Of a stretch of 64,000 bases of DNA, positions 8,987 through 17,594 are shown piece after piece. Numbering within the stretch: the first letter of the stretch is position 1; each line of letters begins with the position of its first letter. This stretch comes from Clostridium sp. N3C (GTDB lineage: Bacteria; Bacillota; Clostridia; Clostridiales; Clostridiaceae): positions 1 to 64,000 of the forward strand of contig NZ_FMJL01000012.1 of NCBI RefSeq assembly GCF_900095445.1. The letters are read 5' to 3'. The notes beneath the pieces are model-generated. The model worked only from the letters and a program-made list of their open reading frames with translations, had not been told where the DNA came from and did not search any database. Made by a program: the position numbers and the translations under genes.

Positions 8987-10731
8987 TATACCACCTCACT
9001 TTCTACATCTTCAAAGTCCTTAAATTGGTCGCAGTATATATCATAATATCTTCCTTTAAGGGCTAGTAATTCATTGTGTGTACCTTTTTCAACGATTTGT
9101 CCATTTTCAAGGTATACTATCAAGTCTGCATTTTTAACCGCAGATATTCTGTGAGCAATAATAAAAGTAGTAGCTTTTTTGTTAAGGGAATTTAAGTTCT
9201 TAAGAAGTTCGTACTCAGTTTCCATGTCTAGAGCAGAGGTAGCATCATCTAAAATCATTATGCTGCCCTTTCTCACTAAGGCTCTAGTTATAGCAAGTCT
9301 TTGCTTTTGACCTCCTGACAGGCCTATACCTCTTTCGCCTATGATGGTATCAAAACCCTCTTCTAAGTCCTGTATAAACTCCATTGCACAAGCCATTTCA
9401 CAGGCTTGGGCTATTTCTTCCATGGAGGCATTTTTATTTCCTATTCGTATATTTTCTAAAATGCTGTCTGAGAATAGAAAGGTGTCCTGAGGTACTACGG
9501 ACATATTCTTTCTTAAAGTTTTAAGATCTAGATTTTTTACATTTACCCCATCGATGATGATAGAACCTTCAGAGGGATCATAGTATCGTCCGATAAGATT
9601 TATAATAGAAGACTTTCCTGAGCCAGTAGTTCCCATTATGGCTACAGTGCTACCAGGTTTTATGTCTAAGTTAATGTTGTTCAACACTTCCTGATCATTA
9701 TATTTAAAGGTTACATTATCAAAAACTATGTGACCTTTAATTTCAGAAGGAACTACAGGATTTTCTATGTTCTTTATATCTGAATCTGTATCTAATATGG
9801 TAAAGATCTTTTTTGCTGATGCACTGTTTTGTGCCAACATATTGGTGAGCCAGCCTAGATTTTTCATAGGCCATACAAGCATAGAAATGTATCCTTGGAA
9901 GGCCACTAAAGTGGCAACGTCTAAACCTGTTGGGTCTTTACGAATGATTAGTATTCCTCCTATTATAATCATAACCACTTGAGCTAGGTTTGTTAGAAAC
10001 TCAGTTTGAGGAAGATACTTAGCAACGATACCGGATTGTTCCATGTTGAGCTCATAGTTTTCTTTATTCATTCTTAAAAATTTAAAAATTTCATGTTTTT
10101 CTCTAGCAAAAGCTTTAACTAGTCTAACACCAGCTATGTTTTCTTGGGCAGTGGTGTTTAATATTGCAGCTTGATCGCTAATCTTATCGTAGGTTGTTCC
10201 AACTTTCTTTTCAAATACTATTGCTATATAAGCTATAGGAAGCATCAATACTAGACAGGCTAGAGCTAACTTCCAATTTAAATAGAATAGCAGTGAGGTA
10301 GCTAATATAAAGTAAATTATATTTTCTACGAATAGTCTTAAACCAAAGGAAATAGTTTTCCATATATTCTCTACATCCTCATTAATTCTTGACATCAATT
10401 CTCCTGTGTTCATGTTGTCGAAGTAACTGAAGGGCAAAGTTAGAATATGATCAAAGAGATCCTGTTTTATGTCTTTATTTACTTCTGCAGAAAGCACATC
10501 AAATAGATATTCTTTAACATATCCTAAGATGGTTCTTAATACTGACACCATTAGAAGTCCTAACAGGGCACCTAACAGTAGATTGGTTTTTCCTTGCTGT
10601 ATTACATCGCCAACGATGATTTTTGCAAGGTATGGATTGAACATATCAGCAATTATGCCCATAAGCATGGCGATACTTGGTATAATGAGCAATGCTTTAT
10701 GTTTTAGTACGTAGTTAAAAATTCGTTTCAT
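8986..10731 (-). CDS. Heterodimeric ABC exporter, subunit with degenerate catalytic site
   Basis: A 581-residue half-transporter with six membrane helices followed by an ATPase domain. Walker A is GTTGSGKSS, the signature is a standard LSGGQKQ, and Walker B reads IMILDDATSALD. The Asp replaces the catalytic Glu and marks the non-hydrolysing site of heterodimeric exporters. It is the first structural gene of a two-gene operon and overlaps the next gene by one base. Some 350 nt of transcribed leader with a short reading frame and two terminators precedes it, so expression is probably attenuated. Drug export is inferred from family and regulation; the substrate is unknown. Confidence 0.93.
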   Translation of the reverse strand: MKRIFNYVLKHKALLIIPSIAMLMGIIADMFNPYLAKIIVGDVIQQGKTNLLLGALLGLLMVSVLRTILGYVKEYLFDVLSAEVNKDIKQDLFDHILTLPFSYFDNMNTGELMSRINEDVENIWKTISFGLRLFVENIIYFILATSLLFYLNWKLALACLVLMLPIAYIAIVFEKKVGTTYDKISDQAAILNTTAQENIAGVRLVKAFAREKHEIFKFLRMNKENYELNMEQSGIVAKYLPQTEFLTNLAQVVMIIIGGILIIRKDPTGLDVATLVAFQGYISMLVWPMKNLGWLTNMLAQNSASAKKIFTILDTDSDIKNIENPVVPSEIKGHIVFDNVTFKYNDQEVLNNINLDIKPGSTVAIMGTTGSGKSSIINLIGRYYDPSEGSIIIDGVNVKNLDLKTLRKNMSVVPQDTFLFSDSILENIRIGNKNASMEEIAQACEMACAMEFIQDLEEGFDTIIGERGIGLSGGQKQRLAITRALVRKGSIMILDDATSALDMETEYELLKNLNSLNKKATTFIIAHRISAVKNADLIVYLENGQIVEKGTHNELLALKGRYYDIYCDQFKDFEDVESEVV

Positions 10732-10801
10732 TGATAATTCTCCCCCTTTAGTTAAAGTTTGTAGAGCTTAAATAATGTGTATCTATATGAGCATATTTAA
10801 T

Positions 10802-10830
10802 AAAAAAGGCCATGGTAATCCATGGCCTTT
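10802..10830 (-). terminator. Attenuator terminator II upstream of the ABC operon
   Basis: On the minus strand a perfect 11-bp stem (AAAGGCCATGG/CCATGGCCTTT) with an ATTA loop is followed by a U run. It lies about 70 nt before the first ABC gene, inside its leader, so readthrough is needed for expression. Confidence 0.8.
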
Positions 10831-10856
10831 AATACTCAGACTAAAAACTGAAAATT

Positions 10857-10885
10857 AAAAAGGCCATAGGCATTAGCCCATGACC
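10857..10885 (-). terminator. Attenuator terminator I upstream of the ABC operon
   Basis: On the minus-strand RNA a 10-bp stem (GGUCAUGGGC/GCCUAUGGCC) with two G-U wobbles is followed by UUUUUAAUUUU. The two wobbles would be C-A mismatches in a plus-strand RNA, so the structure is specific to the minus transcript. Confidence 0.7.
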
Positions 10886-10935
10886 ATAATTTAGTCAATG
10901 ATAGTATATTTCTAATTAAAGCACAACCTTTTATA

Positions 10936-11046
10936 TCAAGGCTTGCTCTCTAGAGATAGGGCTAATGTCATCTTTGTATATGTAGAGTTATTAAAGTTCA
11001 TTCTATTTACATTTTTATGATTTACTGCGTAATTTACTACGTACAT
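10936..11046 (-). CDS. Leader peptide of the ABC exporter operon (36 residues)
   Basis: A short frame begins MYVVNYAVNHKN and ends LALSLESKP, with the near-perfect ribosome site AAAGGAGGT before its ATG. It sits between a consensus promoter and two intrinsic terminators upstream of a BmrC/D-like exporter. In B. subtilis, bmrCD is controlled by the leader peptide BmrB through ribosome-mediated attenuation, so position and layout suggest the same role. Codons near position 26-30 contain CATTAGCCC, complementary to GGGCTAATG in the first arm of terminator I. The peptide itself is probably unimportant compared with ribosome position. Independent of the analogy, the start signals are strong. Confidence 0.65.
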   Translation of the reverse strand: MYVVNYAVNHKNVNRMNFNNSTYTKMTLALSLESKP

Positions 11047-11085
11047 TATTCCTACCTCCTTTAAATAATTTATAGTGCTTTTTTA

Positions 11086-11114
11086 AGCATACTACTACCT
11101 TTTTACTAAGTCAA
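11086..11114 (-). promoter_or_regulatory. SigA-type promoter of the ABC operon leader
   Basis: On the minus strand TTGACT (11109-11114) and TATGCT (11086-11091) are separated by 17 bp. This places the transcript start near 11079, about 33 nt before the leader-peptide ATG. Confidence 0.65.
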
Positions 11115-11203
11115 TAGTTTTTTTTGCTTTTTTTAGAAAGTTTCCTTTTTATCTCATATTAAATAGACAAGTATATAGGGATTTAAGGAGCTTTTTATTA
11201 TAA

Positions 11204-12583
11204 TTACTCTCTCAAGAAAGCTTCTCCAACTTTTACTATATCTCCAGCACCTATTGTTAGCACTAGATCTCCATCCTTTGTATTTTTCTTTAAGTAATTC
11301 TTTATATCTTCAAAGCTATGCAAATTAGTGCATTTTAAGCCTTTGGATCTTATTTTATCTCCTAAAGTATTGGAGCTTATTATACCTGTATCTTTTTCAC
11401 GGGCAGCATATATGTCTGCAAGAATGATTTCATCAGCATCATAAAAGCTTTCAGAAAATTCATCTAACAGAGATATGGTTCTTGTATAGGTATGGGGTTG
11501 GAATACACAAAAAATTCTTTTATGTGGGATATTTTTTGCTGTGCTCAATGTAGCTTTAATTTCTGTAGGATGATGCGCATAGTCATCAATTACTGTAATA
11601 CCATTTTTAATGCCTTTTATTTCAAATCTTTTGTGGGCCCCTTTGAAAGAGCTTAGTCCCTTTAAAATATGTTCATGTTCAACCTTTAGAGTTAAAGAGG
11701 CAGCGATGCAGGACAAAGCGTTTAAAACATTATGTTTTCCAGGCACGCTAAGAGTTGCTCTAAAGAGGAAAGTATCCTTATAAGTAACATCAAAGGAAGC
11801 ACAAGCTCTATTATCAAATTCTATATTATGAGCTTGTAAGGTTCCCTTATTAAAACCATAGGATATTATATTGCAGGTATTGGTTTTATTCATTATATCA
11901 TAAACATGTTCATCTTCTGCATTACCTATGAGGTAACCATCCCTTGGTATTAAAGATACAAACTTTTGAAAGGTCTCTTTTATGTGATTAATATCTTTAT
12001 AGTAGTCTAAGTGATCTGCCTCTATGTTTAAAATTATACCTATATAAGGATAGAATTTTAAAAAGGAAGCTTTATACTCGCAAGCTTCAGCTATGAAGTA
12101 TTCACTGTCACCAGTACGAACGTTTCCACCGATTAAGTTTAATTCTCCACCTACTAATATGGTAGGATCCACATCTGCGTCAAGCAAAATATGAGAGATC
12201 ATAGAAGTAGTAGTGGTCTTACCGTGGGTACCGGATACCGTTACGTTGTATTTATGACCCTTCATAATAAGTCCTAAAAATTCTGCTCTATCCATCATAG
12301 TAAGTTTTAGTTCTTTGGCTTTTATGAACTCTGGATTATCTGGGGAAATTGCAGCGGTATATACTACGATGTCTGCGGAAAGAACATTTTCTGCATTATG
12401 ACCAATATAAATGGTAGCACCCTTTTCTTTTAATCTTTCTGTTATATTAGAACTTTTCATATCTGAACCGGACACTTTATAACCGTGTTTAAGTAAAATT
12501 TCTGCTAAGCCGCTCATGCTTATGCCGCCAATTCCAATGAAATGGACTTTTTTATTGTAGTCTTTATTTAAATCGAAAGTCAA
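11204..12583 (-). CDS. murC: UDP-N-acetylmuramate--L-alanine ligase
   Basis: This cytoplasmic Mur ligase adds L-Ala to UDP-MurNAc with ATP, the first step of the peptidoglycan stem peptide. The 459 residues show an N-terminal Rossmann domain with [14 protein letters not shown], a central ATPase domain with P-loop GTHGKTTT (residues 118-124) and the [11 protein letters not shown] region. A C-terminal domain carries [10 protein letters not shown], which is diagnostic of MurC. The length matches the family. The only sensible start is TTG at 12583, behind AAGGAGTGAT. It is transcribed alone, away from purR. murD lies 40 kb away, so the mur genes are dispersed here. Confidence 0.97.
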   Translation of the reverse strand: MTFDLNKDYNKKVHFIGIGGISMSGLAEILLKHGYKVSGSDMKSSNITERLKEKGATIYIGHNAENVLSADIVVYTAAISPDNPEFIKAKELKLTMMDRAEFLGLIMKGHKYNVTVSGTHGKTTTTSMISHILLDADVDPTILVGGELNLIGGNVRTGDSEYFIAEACEYKASFLKFYPYIGIILNIEADHLDYYKDINHIKETFQKFVSLIPRDGYLIGNAEDEHVYDIMNKTNTCNIISYGFNKGTLQAHNIEFDNRACASFDVTYKDTFLFRATLSVPGKHNVLNALSCIAASLTLKVEHEHILKGLSSFKGAHKRFEIKGIKNGITVIDDYAHHPTEIKATLSTAKNIPHKRIFCVFQPHTYTRTISLLDEFSESFYDADEIILADIYAAREKDTGIISSNTLGDKIRSKGLKCTNLHSFEDIKNYLKKNTKDGDLVLTIGAGDIVKVGEAFLRE

Positions 12584-12862
12584 AATATCACTCCTTAGAA
12601 TAATTATGTACCTTTAAAAATAGATTCTTTATTAATTATATACATTTTTATTAAAAAAAACACTAGATAACTGTATTCTTTTGTAATTATAAAAGCTAAG
12701 TTGAATCAAAAAAACAGATAAAAAATTACATATATTTTATAAGGTTCGGGGTGTTGTGGCACTAATTCCTACGTTACTGTTGATATTATTCGTGGATTGA
12801 AATAAAATATGAATAATGGTATTGTTGTTTAACAAAATATTGCTTTTAGTGTAGGTGATGAT
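12584..12862. other. Divergent murC/purR intergenic region
   Basis: A 279-bp AT-rich stretch that must carry the murC and purR promoters. GGTTCGGGG near 12743 and ATTCGTGG near 12788 resemble halves of the PurR box (CCGAAC on the opposite strand), which would fit autoregulation of purR. No known riboswitch consensus was recognised. Confidence 0.35.
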
Positions 12863-13678
12863 ATGGAAAAGTTCAGTAGAAACAATAGGGTTTCGGCAAT
12901 AACAAAAATACTTGTAGAAAATCCAAACAAGGTAATTAACTTAAATACCTTTACGGAAATGTTTAATGCGGCTAAGTCTACTATTAGTGAAGATATTGTA
13001 ATGATAAAAAAAGCTTTTAGTGCCCTAAATATGGGAAGAGTAGAAACCATAGCTGGGGCTGCTGGAGGAGTTAAATATATTGTAGGTGTTGGGGAAGATG
13101 AGAGCAAAAGCTTTGCTAAGGAACTTTGTGAAATGATGTCTGATACTAGTAGAATAATTCCAGGAAATTTTATATATATGACGGATATTATGTATAATCC
13201 TGAGGTTATCCGGAAGGCTGGAGCAATTTTGGCATCCCATTTTATCGAAAGTACTGTGGATTATGTTGTAACGGTGCAGACAAAAGGAATTCCTTTAGCC
13301 TTTGAGGTGGCCAAAAATCTCGGAGTACAGCTAGTGATTGTAAGAAGAGATAATAAGGTAGCAGAAGGACCTACCGTTACTATTAACTATGTATCTGGGA
13401 GCAGTGGTAGGATTCAGAACATGTCCTTGCCAAAGAGGTCTATTCCTAAAAATAGTAAGTGTGTTTTTATAGATGACTTTATGAAGGCAGGAGGAACTGC
13501 ACTAGGCATATTAGATTTATTAAAGGAATTTGAAAGTGAGCTTGTGGGCATAGGAATATTGGTTGATAATGTAGATACTCCTAAAAAATTGGTGAGAGAT
13601 TATATATCAATTATTGATTACGCAGGCATAAATGATGAAGGAAAGGCTGTTTTTTTACCATCTAAACTGTATAGATAA
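12863..13678 (+). CDS. purR: Purine operon repressor, PRPP-binding
   Basis: The 271-residue protein is a Gram-positive PurR. It has an N-terminal winged-helix DNA-binding domain (about residues 1-75) fused to a type I phosphoribosyltransferase domain used as a PRPP sensor. The PRPP loop CVFIDDFMKAGGTALG is clear. In B. subtilis this protein represses pur genes when PRPP is low. The position before spoVG and glmU-prs matches B. subtilis, and prs downstream makes the PRPP that PurR senses. The start is ATG after GTAGGTGAT. No ridA/yabJ gene lies between purR and spoVG. Confidence 0.95.
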   Translation: MEKFSRNNRVSAITKILVENPNKVINLNTFTEMFNAAKSTISEDIVMIKKAFSALNMGRVETIAGAAGGVKYIVGVGEDESKSFAKELCEMMSDTSRIIPGNFIYMTDIMYNPEVIRKAGAILASHFIESTVDYVVTVQTKGIPLAFEVAKNLGVQLVIVRRDNKVAEGPTVTINYVSGSSGRIQNMSLPKRSIPKNSKCVFIDDFMKAGGTALGILDLLKEFESELVGIGILVDNVDTPKKLVRDYISIIDYAGINDEGKAVFLPSKLYR

Positions 13679-13778
13679 ACAATTTTCAAAAAATTTTATA
13701 TTTTTTTAATAAAAAAAGAGGAAATTTGAAATGAATAGAGAAATAGTATAGCATAAAGCATCACGGAGGTGGATTGTA

Positions 13779-14072
13779 ATGCAGATAACTGATGTTAGAA
13801 TTAGAAAGATTGCAGCTGATGGTAAAATGAAGGCGATTGTGTCTGTGACCTTTGATAATGAATTTGTTGTTCATGATATAAAGGTAATAGAAGGACAAAA
13901 TGGCTTATTTATAGCTATGCCTAGCAGAAAAACTCCAGATGGAGAATTTAAGGATATAGCACATCCTATTAATACTGAAACAAGAGAAAAAATTCAAAAA
14001 GCAATTTTAGAAGAATATGCAAAGGTAAAAAGTGAAGAAGAATCAGAAGCTGCAGAAAAAGTAGAAGAATAG
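13779..14072 (+). CDS. spoVG: SpoVG, RNA/DNA-binding developmental regulator
   Basis: A 97-residue SpoVG with the conserved [10 protein letters not shown] start, the [13 protein letters not shown]-type core and [21 protein letters not shown]. In B. subtilis it influences septation during sporulation, and in other Firmicutes it binds nucleic acids. The C-terminal tail is rich in Glu and Lys. It lies between purR and glmU as in Bacillus, behind CGGAGGTG, and is followed by its own terminator. It is therefore likely a separate transcript. Confidence 0.97.
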   Translation: MQITDVRIRKIAADGKMKAIVSVTFDNEFVVHDIKVIEGQNGLFIAMPSRKTPDGEFKDIAHPINTETREKIQKAILEEYAKVKSEEESEAAEKVEE

Positions 14073-14080
14073 TGATATAT

Positions 14081-14110
14081 AAAAAGGAGTGTTAACTCCT
14101 TTTTATTTTT
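14081..14110 (+). terminator. Terminator after spoVG
   Basis: The stem AAAAAGGAGT/ACTCCTTTTT with a GTTA loop is followed by ATTTTTT. Confidence 0.85.
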
Positions 14111-14138
14111 TGGGAATTTTCTAAAAACACTTAAAAGG

Positions 14139-14167
14139 TTGAAAAAAGAAGTGGGATAAAATATAAT
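14139..14167 (+). promoter_or_regulatory. SigA-type promoter of glmU-prs
   Basis: TTGAAA, a 17-bp spacer and TATAAT lie about 95 bp before glmU. A 5-prime leader of roughly 85 nt follows and contains a long hairpin at 14198-14236. Confidence 0.65.
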
Positions 14168-14197
14168 ATATAAGGATGTAAAAACCTTATATAAAAA

Positions 14198-14236
14198 ATA
14201 CTATAAAACAGCTACAAAAGCTATTTTGTATAGTAT
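14198..14236 (+). repeat. Inverted repeat in the glmU leader
   Basis: ATACTATA...AACAGCT pairs with AGCT...TATAGTAT around an ACAAA loop, with few mismatches. It has no T tract, so it may stabilise the mRNA or act in regulation. Function unknown. Confidence 0.5.
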
Positions 14237-14262
14237 GAAAGATCCAAAAATGAGGTGTTATT

Positions 14263-15630
14263 ATGTATAAATGTGCTGTTATTCTTGCAGCAGGTGAAGG
14301 CAAAAGAATGAAGTCTGATAAACCAAAGGTTCTTCACAAGGTATGCGGCAAGGAAATGGTGAATCATGTTATTGACACAATGAGAGCGGCAGATTTAGAG
14401 GAAGTTAATGTTATTGTTGGAAAAGGAGCAGAAGAGGTAAAGGCTGAAACAGAGAGCAGAAAGGTTTCTTACAGCTTACAGGATAAACAGTTAGGAACTG
14501 GCCACGCCGTAATGTGTACAAAGGATTTTTTACAAGGTAAAAAAGGAGTTGTAGCTGTATTTACAGGAGATGCTCCTCTTATTAGAGAGGAAACCGTTCG
14601 AAAACTAATTAACTTTCAAGAAGAGGGTAATTATAGCGCTGTAATTTTAACTTCTATAGTGGATAATCCTAAAGGGTACGGTAGAGTTATAAGAGAGGGA
14701 AACAGTGTAGGAAGAATAGTAGAAGATAAGGATTGCAGCTCAGAGGAAGCAAAGGTAAATGAAATAAACGCAGGTATGTATGCCTTTGACATTGAAAATC
14801 TTTTGGAAAGTTTGGATAAGTTAACAAACAATAATGCTCAGGGAGAATATTACCTTACAGATGTTATAGGTATATTAAAGCAAGAAGGAAAAGCTGTAGG
14901 AGCTTTAGTTATAGATTTTGAAGAAACTCTTGGTGTTAATTCAAGAGTAGAGTTATCTCAGGCAGAAAGAATTATGCGGGAAAGAATTAATAATAAACAT
15001 ATGAATAATGGAGTTACTATTATTGACCCATTAAATACATATATAGATAGCGATGTTGAGATTGAAAAGGATGTTCTGATTTATCCAGGAAATGTTCTAC
15101 AAGGAAAGACGGTTATAAAGAGCGGAGTCGTTCTTTATCCTAATAATAGAATAGAAAATAGTATCATTGGAGAAGGGACCGTAGTTCAGTCTTCTGTCAT
15201 ATTGGAAAGCACTATAGGAGAAAATACCACCGTAGGACCTTATGCTTATATAAGACCGGAAAGTCATATAGGAAGCAATGTAAGAATAGGGGATTTTGTT
15301 GAGATTAAGAAGTCTACTATAGGGGATAAAACTAAAGTTTCTCACCTTACTTATATAGGTGATGCAGAAGTTGGCAGCAATTGTAACTTTGGGTGTGGAA
15401 CTGTAGTGGTGAATTATGATGGCAGAAAGAAATATAAGACTAAAATAGGTGACAATGTTTTTATTGGTTGCAATACAAATCTTGTTGCGCCGGTAGAGCT
15501 TAAAGATAATAGTTATACTGCAGCAGGATCAACCATAACTGAGGAAGTACCAGAGGGAAGTTTAGCTATAGCAAGAGCTAAGCAGATAAATAAAGAAGGT
15601 TGGGTAAAAAGAAGAAACTCAAATAAGTAG
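14263..15630 (+). CDS. glmU: Bifunctional GlcNAc-1-P uridyltransferase / glucosamine-1-P acetyltransferase
   Basis: The 455-residue GlmU makes UDP-GlcNAc for peptidoglycan and teichoic acid. The N-terminal pyrophosphorylase domain carries [18 protein letters not shown] and the GTGHAV and TGDAPL motifs. The C-terminal half from about residue 250 is a left-handed beta helix of hexapeptide repeats, with the acetyl-CoA region YVNYDGxxKYKT-like ([12 protein letters not shown]). The length is standard. It is joined to prs by a 23-bp gap, which matches the conserved Bacillus glmU-prs operon. Confidence 0.98.
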   Translation: MYKCAVILAAGEGKRMKSDKPKVLHKVCGKEMVNHVIDTMRAADLEEVNVIVGKGAEEVKAETESRKVSYSLQDKQLGTGHAVMCTKDFLQGKKGVVAVFTGDAPLIREETVRKLINFQEEGNYSAVILTSIVDNPKGYGRVIREGNSVGRIVEDKDCSSEEAKVNEINAGMYAFDIENLLESLDKLTNNNAQGEYYLTDVIGILKQEGKAVGALVIDFEETLGVNSRVELSQAERIMRERINNKHMNNGVTIIDPLNTYIDSDVEIEKDVLIYPGNVLQGKTVIKSGVVLYPNNRIENSIIGEGTVVQSSVILESTIGENTTVGPYAYIRPESHIGSNVRIGDFVEIKKSTIGDKTKVSHLTYIGDAEVGSNCNFGCGTVVVNYDGRKKYKTKIGDNVFIGCNTNLVAPVELKDNSYTAAGSTITEEVPEGSLAIARAKQINKEGWVKRRNSNK

Positions 15631-15653
15631 AAAAACAAAAGGAGGCTTACTAA

Positions 15654-16616
15654 ATGATAACCCATGGTAAGAATATAAAAATTTTCACTGGAAATGCACA
15701 CCCACAATTAGCTCAGGACATCGCAGACATACTAGGCGTAGAGTTAGGCAAATCCAAGGTAGGTAAATTTAGTGATGGAGAAATATCAGTAGATATTAAT
15801 GAATCTGTAAGAGGTGCTGATGTATTTGTAGTTCAGCCTACTAATTCTCCAGTTAACGACAATTTGATGGAGCTACTTATTATGATGGATGCCTTTAAGA
15901 GGGCTTCTGCAGGAAGAATAACTGCGGTTATACCATACTATGGATATGCAAGACAGGATAGAAAGACTAAGGCAAGAGATCCAATTACAGCTAAATTAGT
16001 GGCAGATATTATTGCAACTGCTGGTGCAGACAGAGTGTTAACTATGGATTTACACGCTGCGCAAATACAAGGATACTTTGATATCCCTCTAGATAACCTA
16101 ATGGGAGTGCCAGTACTTGCTAAGTATTTTATTGAAAAAGGCTATAAAGAAAATGATGATGTAGTTGTAGTATCACCGGACTTAGGCAGTGTTACAAGAG
16201 CAAGAAAGTTTGCAGATAAGTTACATGCACCTATAGCTATTATAGACAAGAGAAGACCTAAAGCAAATGTAAGCGAAATAATGAACATAATAGGAGAAGT
16301 AACTGGAAAGATAGCTATTTTAGTTGATGATATGATAGATACTGCTGGAACTATAACTAATGCAGCTAACGCTTTAGCTTATTTAGGAGCAAAGGAAGTT
16401 TATGCATGTTGTTCCCATGGCGTACTTTCTGGGCCAGCTATTGAAAGAATAGAAAAGAGTGCAATAAAGGAACTTATAATGTTAAATACAATTAATTTAC
16501 CAGAGGAGAAAATGATAGATAAGATAAAGACTATTTCCGTAGCGTCAATGTTTGCAGAAGCTATAAGGAGAGTATATGACGAACAGCCTATCAGTAAGTT
16601 GTTTGAAGAAGCTTAA
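15654..16616 (+). CDS. prs: Ribose-phosphate pyrophosphokinase (PRPP synthase)
   Basis: A 320-residue class I PRPP synthetase that transfers pyrophosphate from ATP to ribose 5-phosphate. Visible motifs are the flexible-loop region [14 protein letters not shown], the metal/ATP site [16 protein letters not shown], and the PRPP loop [21 protein letters not shown] precedes the ATG. It is co-transcribed with glmU. Its product feeds purR sensing, hpt and nucleotide synthesis encoded elsewhere in the window. Confidence 0.98.
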   Translation: MITHGKNIKIFTGNAHPQLAQDIADILGVELGKSKVGKFSDGEISVDINESVRGADVFVVQPTNSPVNDNLMELLIMMDAFKRASAGRITAVIPYYGYARQDRKTKARDPITAKLVADIIATAGADRVLTMDLHAAQIQGYFDIPLDNLMGVPVLAKYFIEKGYKENDDVVVVSPDLGSVTRARKFADKLHAPIAIIDKRRPKANVSEIMNIIGEVTGKIAILVDDMIDTAGTITNAANALAYLGAKEVYACCSHGVLSGPAIERIEKSAIKELIMLNTINLPEEKMIDKIKTISVASMFAEAIRRVYDEQPISKLFEEA

Positions 16617-16628
16617 TTAAGTAAGTAT

Positions 16629-16662
16629 AGAAGATTTAGTTTAACTAGATCTTCTTTTTTTA
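16629..16662 (+). terminator. Terminator after prs
   Basis: A 13-bp stem (AGAAGATTTAGTT with AACTAGATCTTCT, one wobble) is followed by TTTTTTT. Confidence 0.85.
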
Positions 16663-16907
16663 TGCAAATTGAATAGGCTAAAGAATTGAAAAGTTTTATA
16701 TTTGGATTTCATACGGTTTTTGGTTAAAAAGTTGATAATAGTTAGCTTTATAAGTAAATAATTTGTAACTTTTTTATAATACTATGTTATATTAGGATAT
16801 AAATGTGATAAATTAGAATTAAGATAATAAGGATATTTATAGTTGAAATTTTTACAACTGTGTTAAATAAATTGATTTGATGACAAATGTGAATGAGGGG
16901 TGTGCAC

Positions 16908-17594
16908 ATGGATGGAAAAATAGCAAAGGTACTCATAGTAGATGATGATGTTAATATAGCAGAAGTAATAAAGATGTACTTAGATAATTCTGGCTATTCT
17001 ACAAGAGTAAGTAATGATGGAAGAGAAGCTCAAGAGGCTTTTAATGAATATAAACCGGATATAGTCCTTTTAGATATTATGCTACCTAGTGTAGATGGTA
17101 TAGATGTACTTAAGTGGATCAGAAAAGATAATTCCACTCCAGTAATAATGCTCACTGCCAAGGGAGAAACCTTTGATAAGGTTTTAGCACTGGAATTAGG
17201 AGCGGATGATTATATAGTAAAACCCTTTGAACCTAAGGAACTTATTGCTAGAGTTAAGGCGGTTTTGAGACGATATAATACAGATAATACAAATAAAGAA
17301 GTTTTAAGCTTTGAAGATATGACTATAGATGCTAATTCTTATAATGTTATATATAAAAATGAAGAAGTTAAGATGCCTCCAAAGGAATTTGAACTTTTAT
17401 ACTTTTTAGCAAGTAATAAAAATAAAGTATTTACGAGAGAGCAACTATTGTGTGAAGTTTGGGGCTATGATTATCCTGGAGATTCAAGAACTGTAGATGT
17501 TCATGTAAAAAGATTGAGAGAGAAGTTAACTGGAGGGGCTAATTGGCAAATTGAAACAGTTTGGGGAGTCGGTTATAAATTTGAGGTGAAGTAG
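16908..17594 (+). CDS. OmpR/PhoB-family response regulator
   Basis: A 228-residue regulator with a receiver domain (acidic pocket DDD at residues 12-14, phospho-acceptor Asp56 in LLDIMLP, Lys in the VKPFEP segment) and a C-terminal winged-helix DNA-binding domain ending VWGVGYKFEVK. The ATG at 16908 is preferred over one at 16893 because AGGGGTG lies directly upstream of the former and inside the longer frame. The partner kinase starts at the next base after the stop. An HtrA-like protein follows, so the system may sense envelope conditions. Target genes are unknown. Confidence 0.93.
   Translation: MDGKIAKVLIVDDDVNIAEVIKMYLDNSGYSTRVSNDGREAQEAFNEYKPDIVLLDIMLPSVDGIDVLKWIRKDNSTPVIMLTAKGETFDKVLALELGADDYIVKPFEPKELIARVKAVLRRYNTDNTNKEVLSFEDMTIDANSYNVIYKNEEVKMPPKEFELLYFLASNKNKVFTREQLLCEVWGYDYPGDSRTVDVHVKRLREKLTGGANWQIETVWGVGYKFEVK

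Noticed and set aside
10469-10714. Plus-strand frame inside the ABC gene
   Set aside because: It is antisense to membrane helices of the exporter with no start signals.
12740-12800. Possible riboswitch before purR
   Set aside because: No purine, preQ1 or guanidine aptamer consensus could be matched; only weak PurR-box-like strings are visible.
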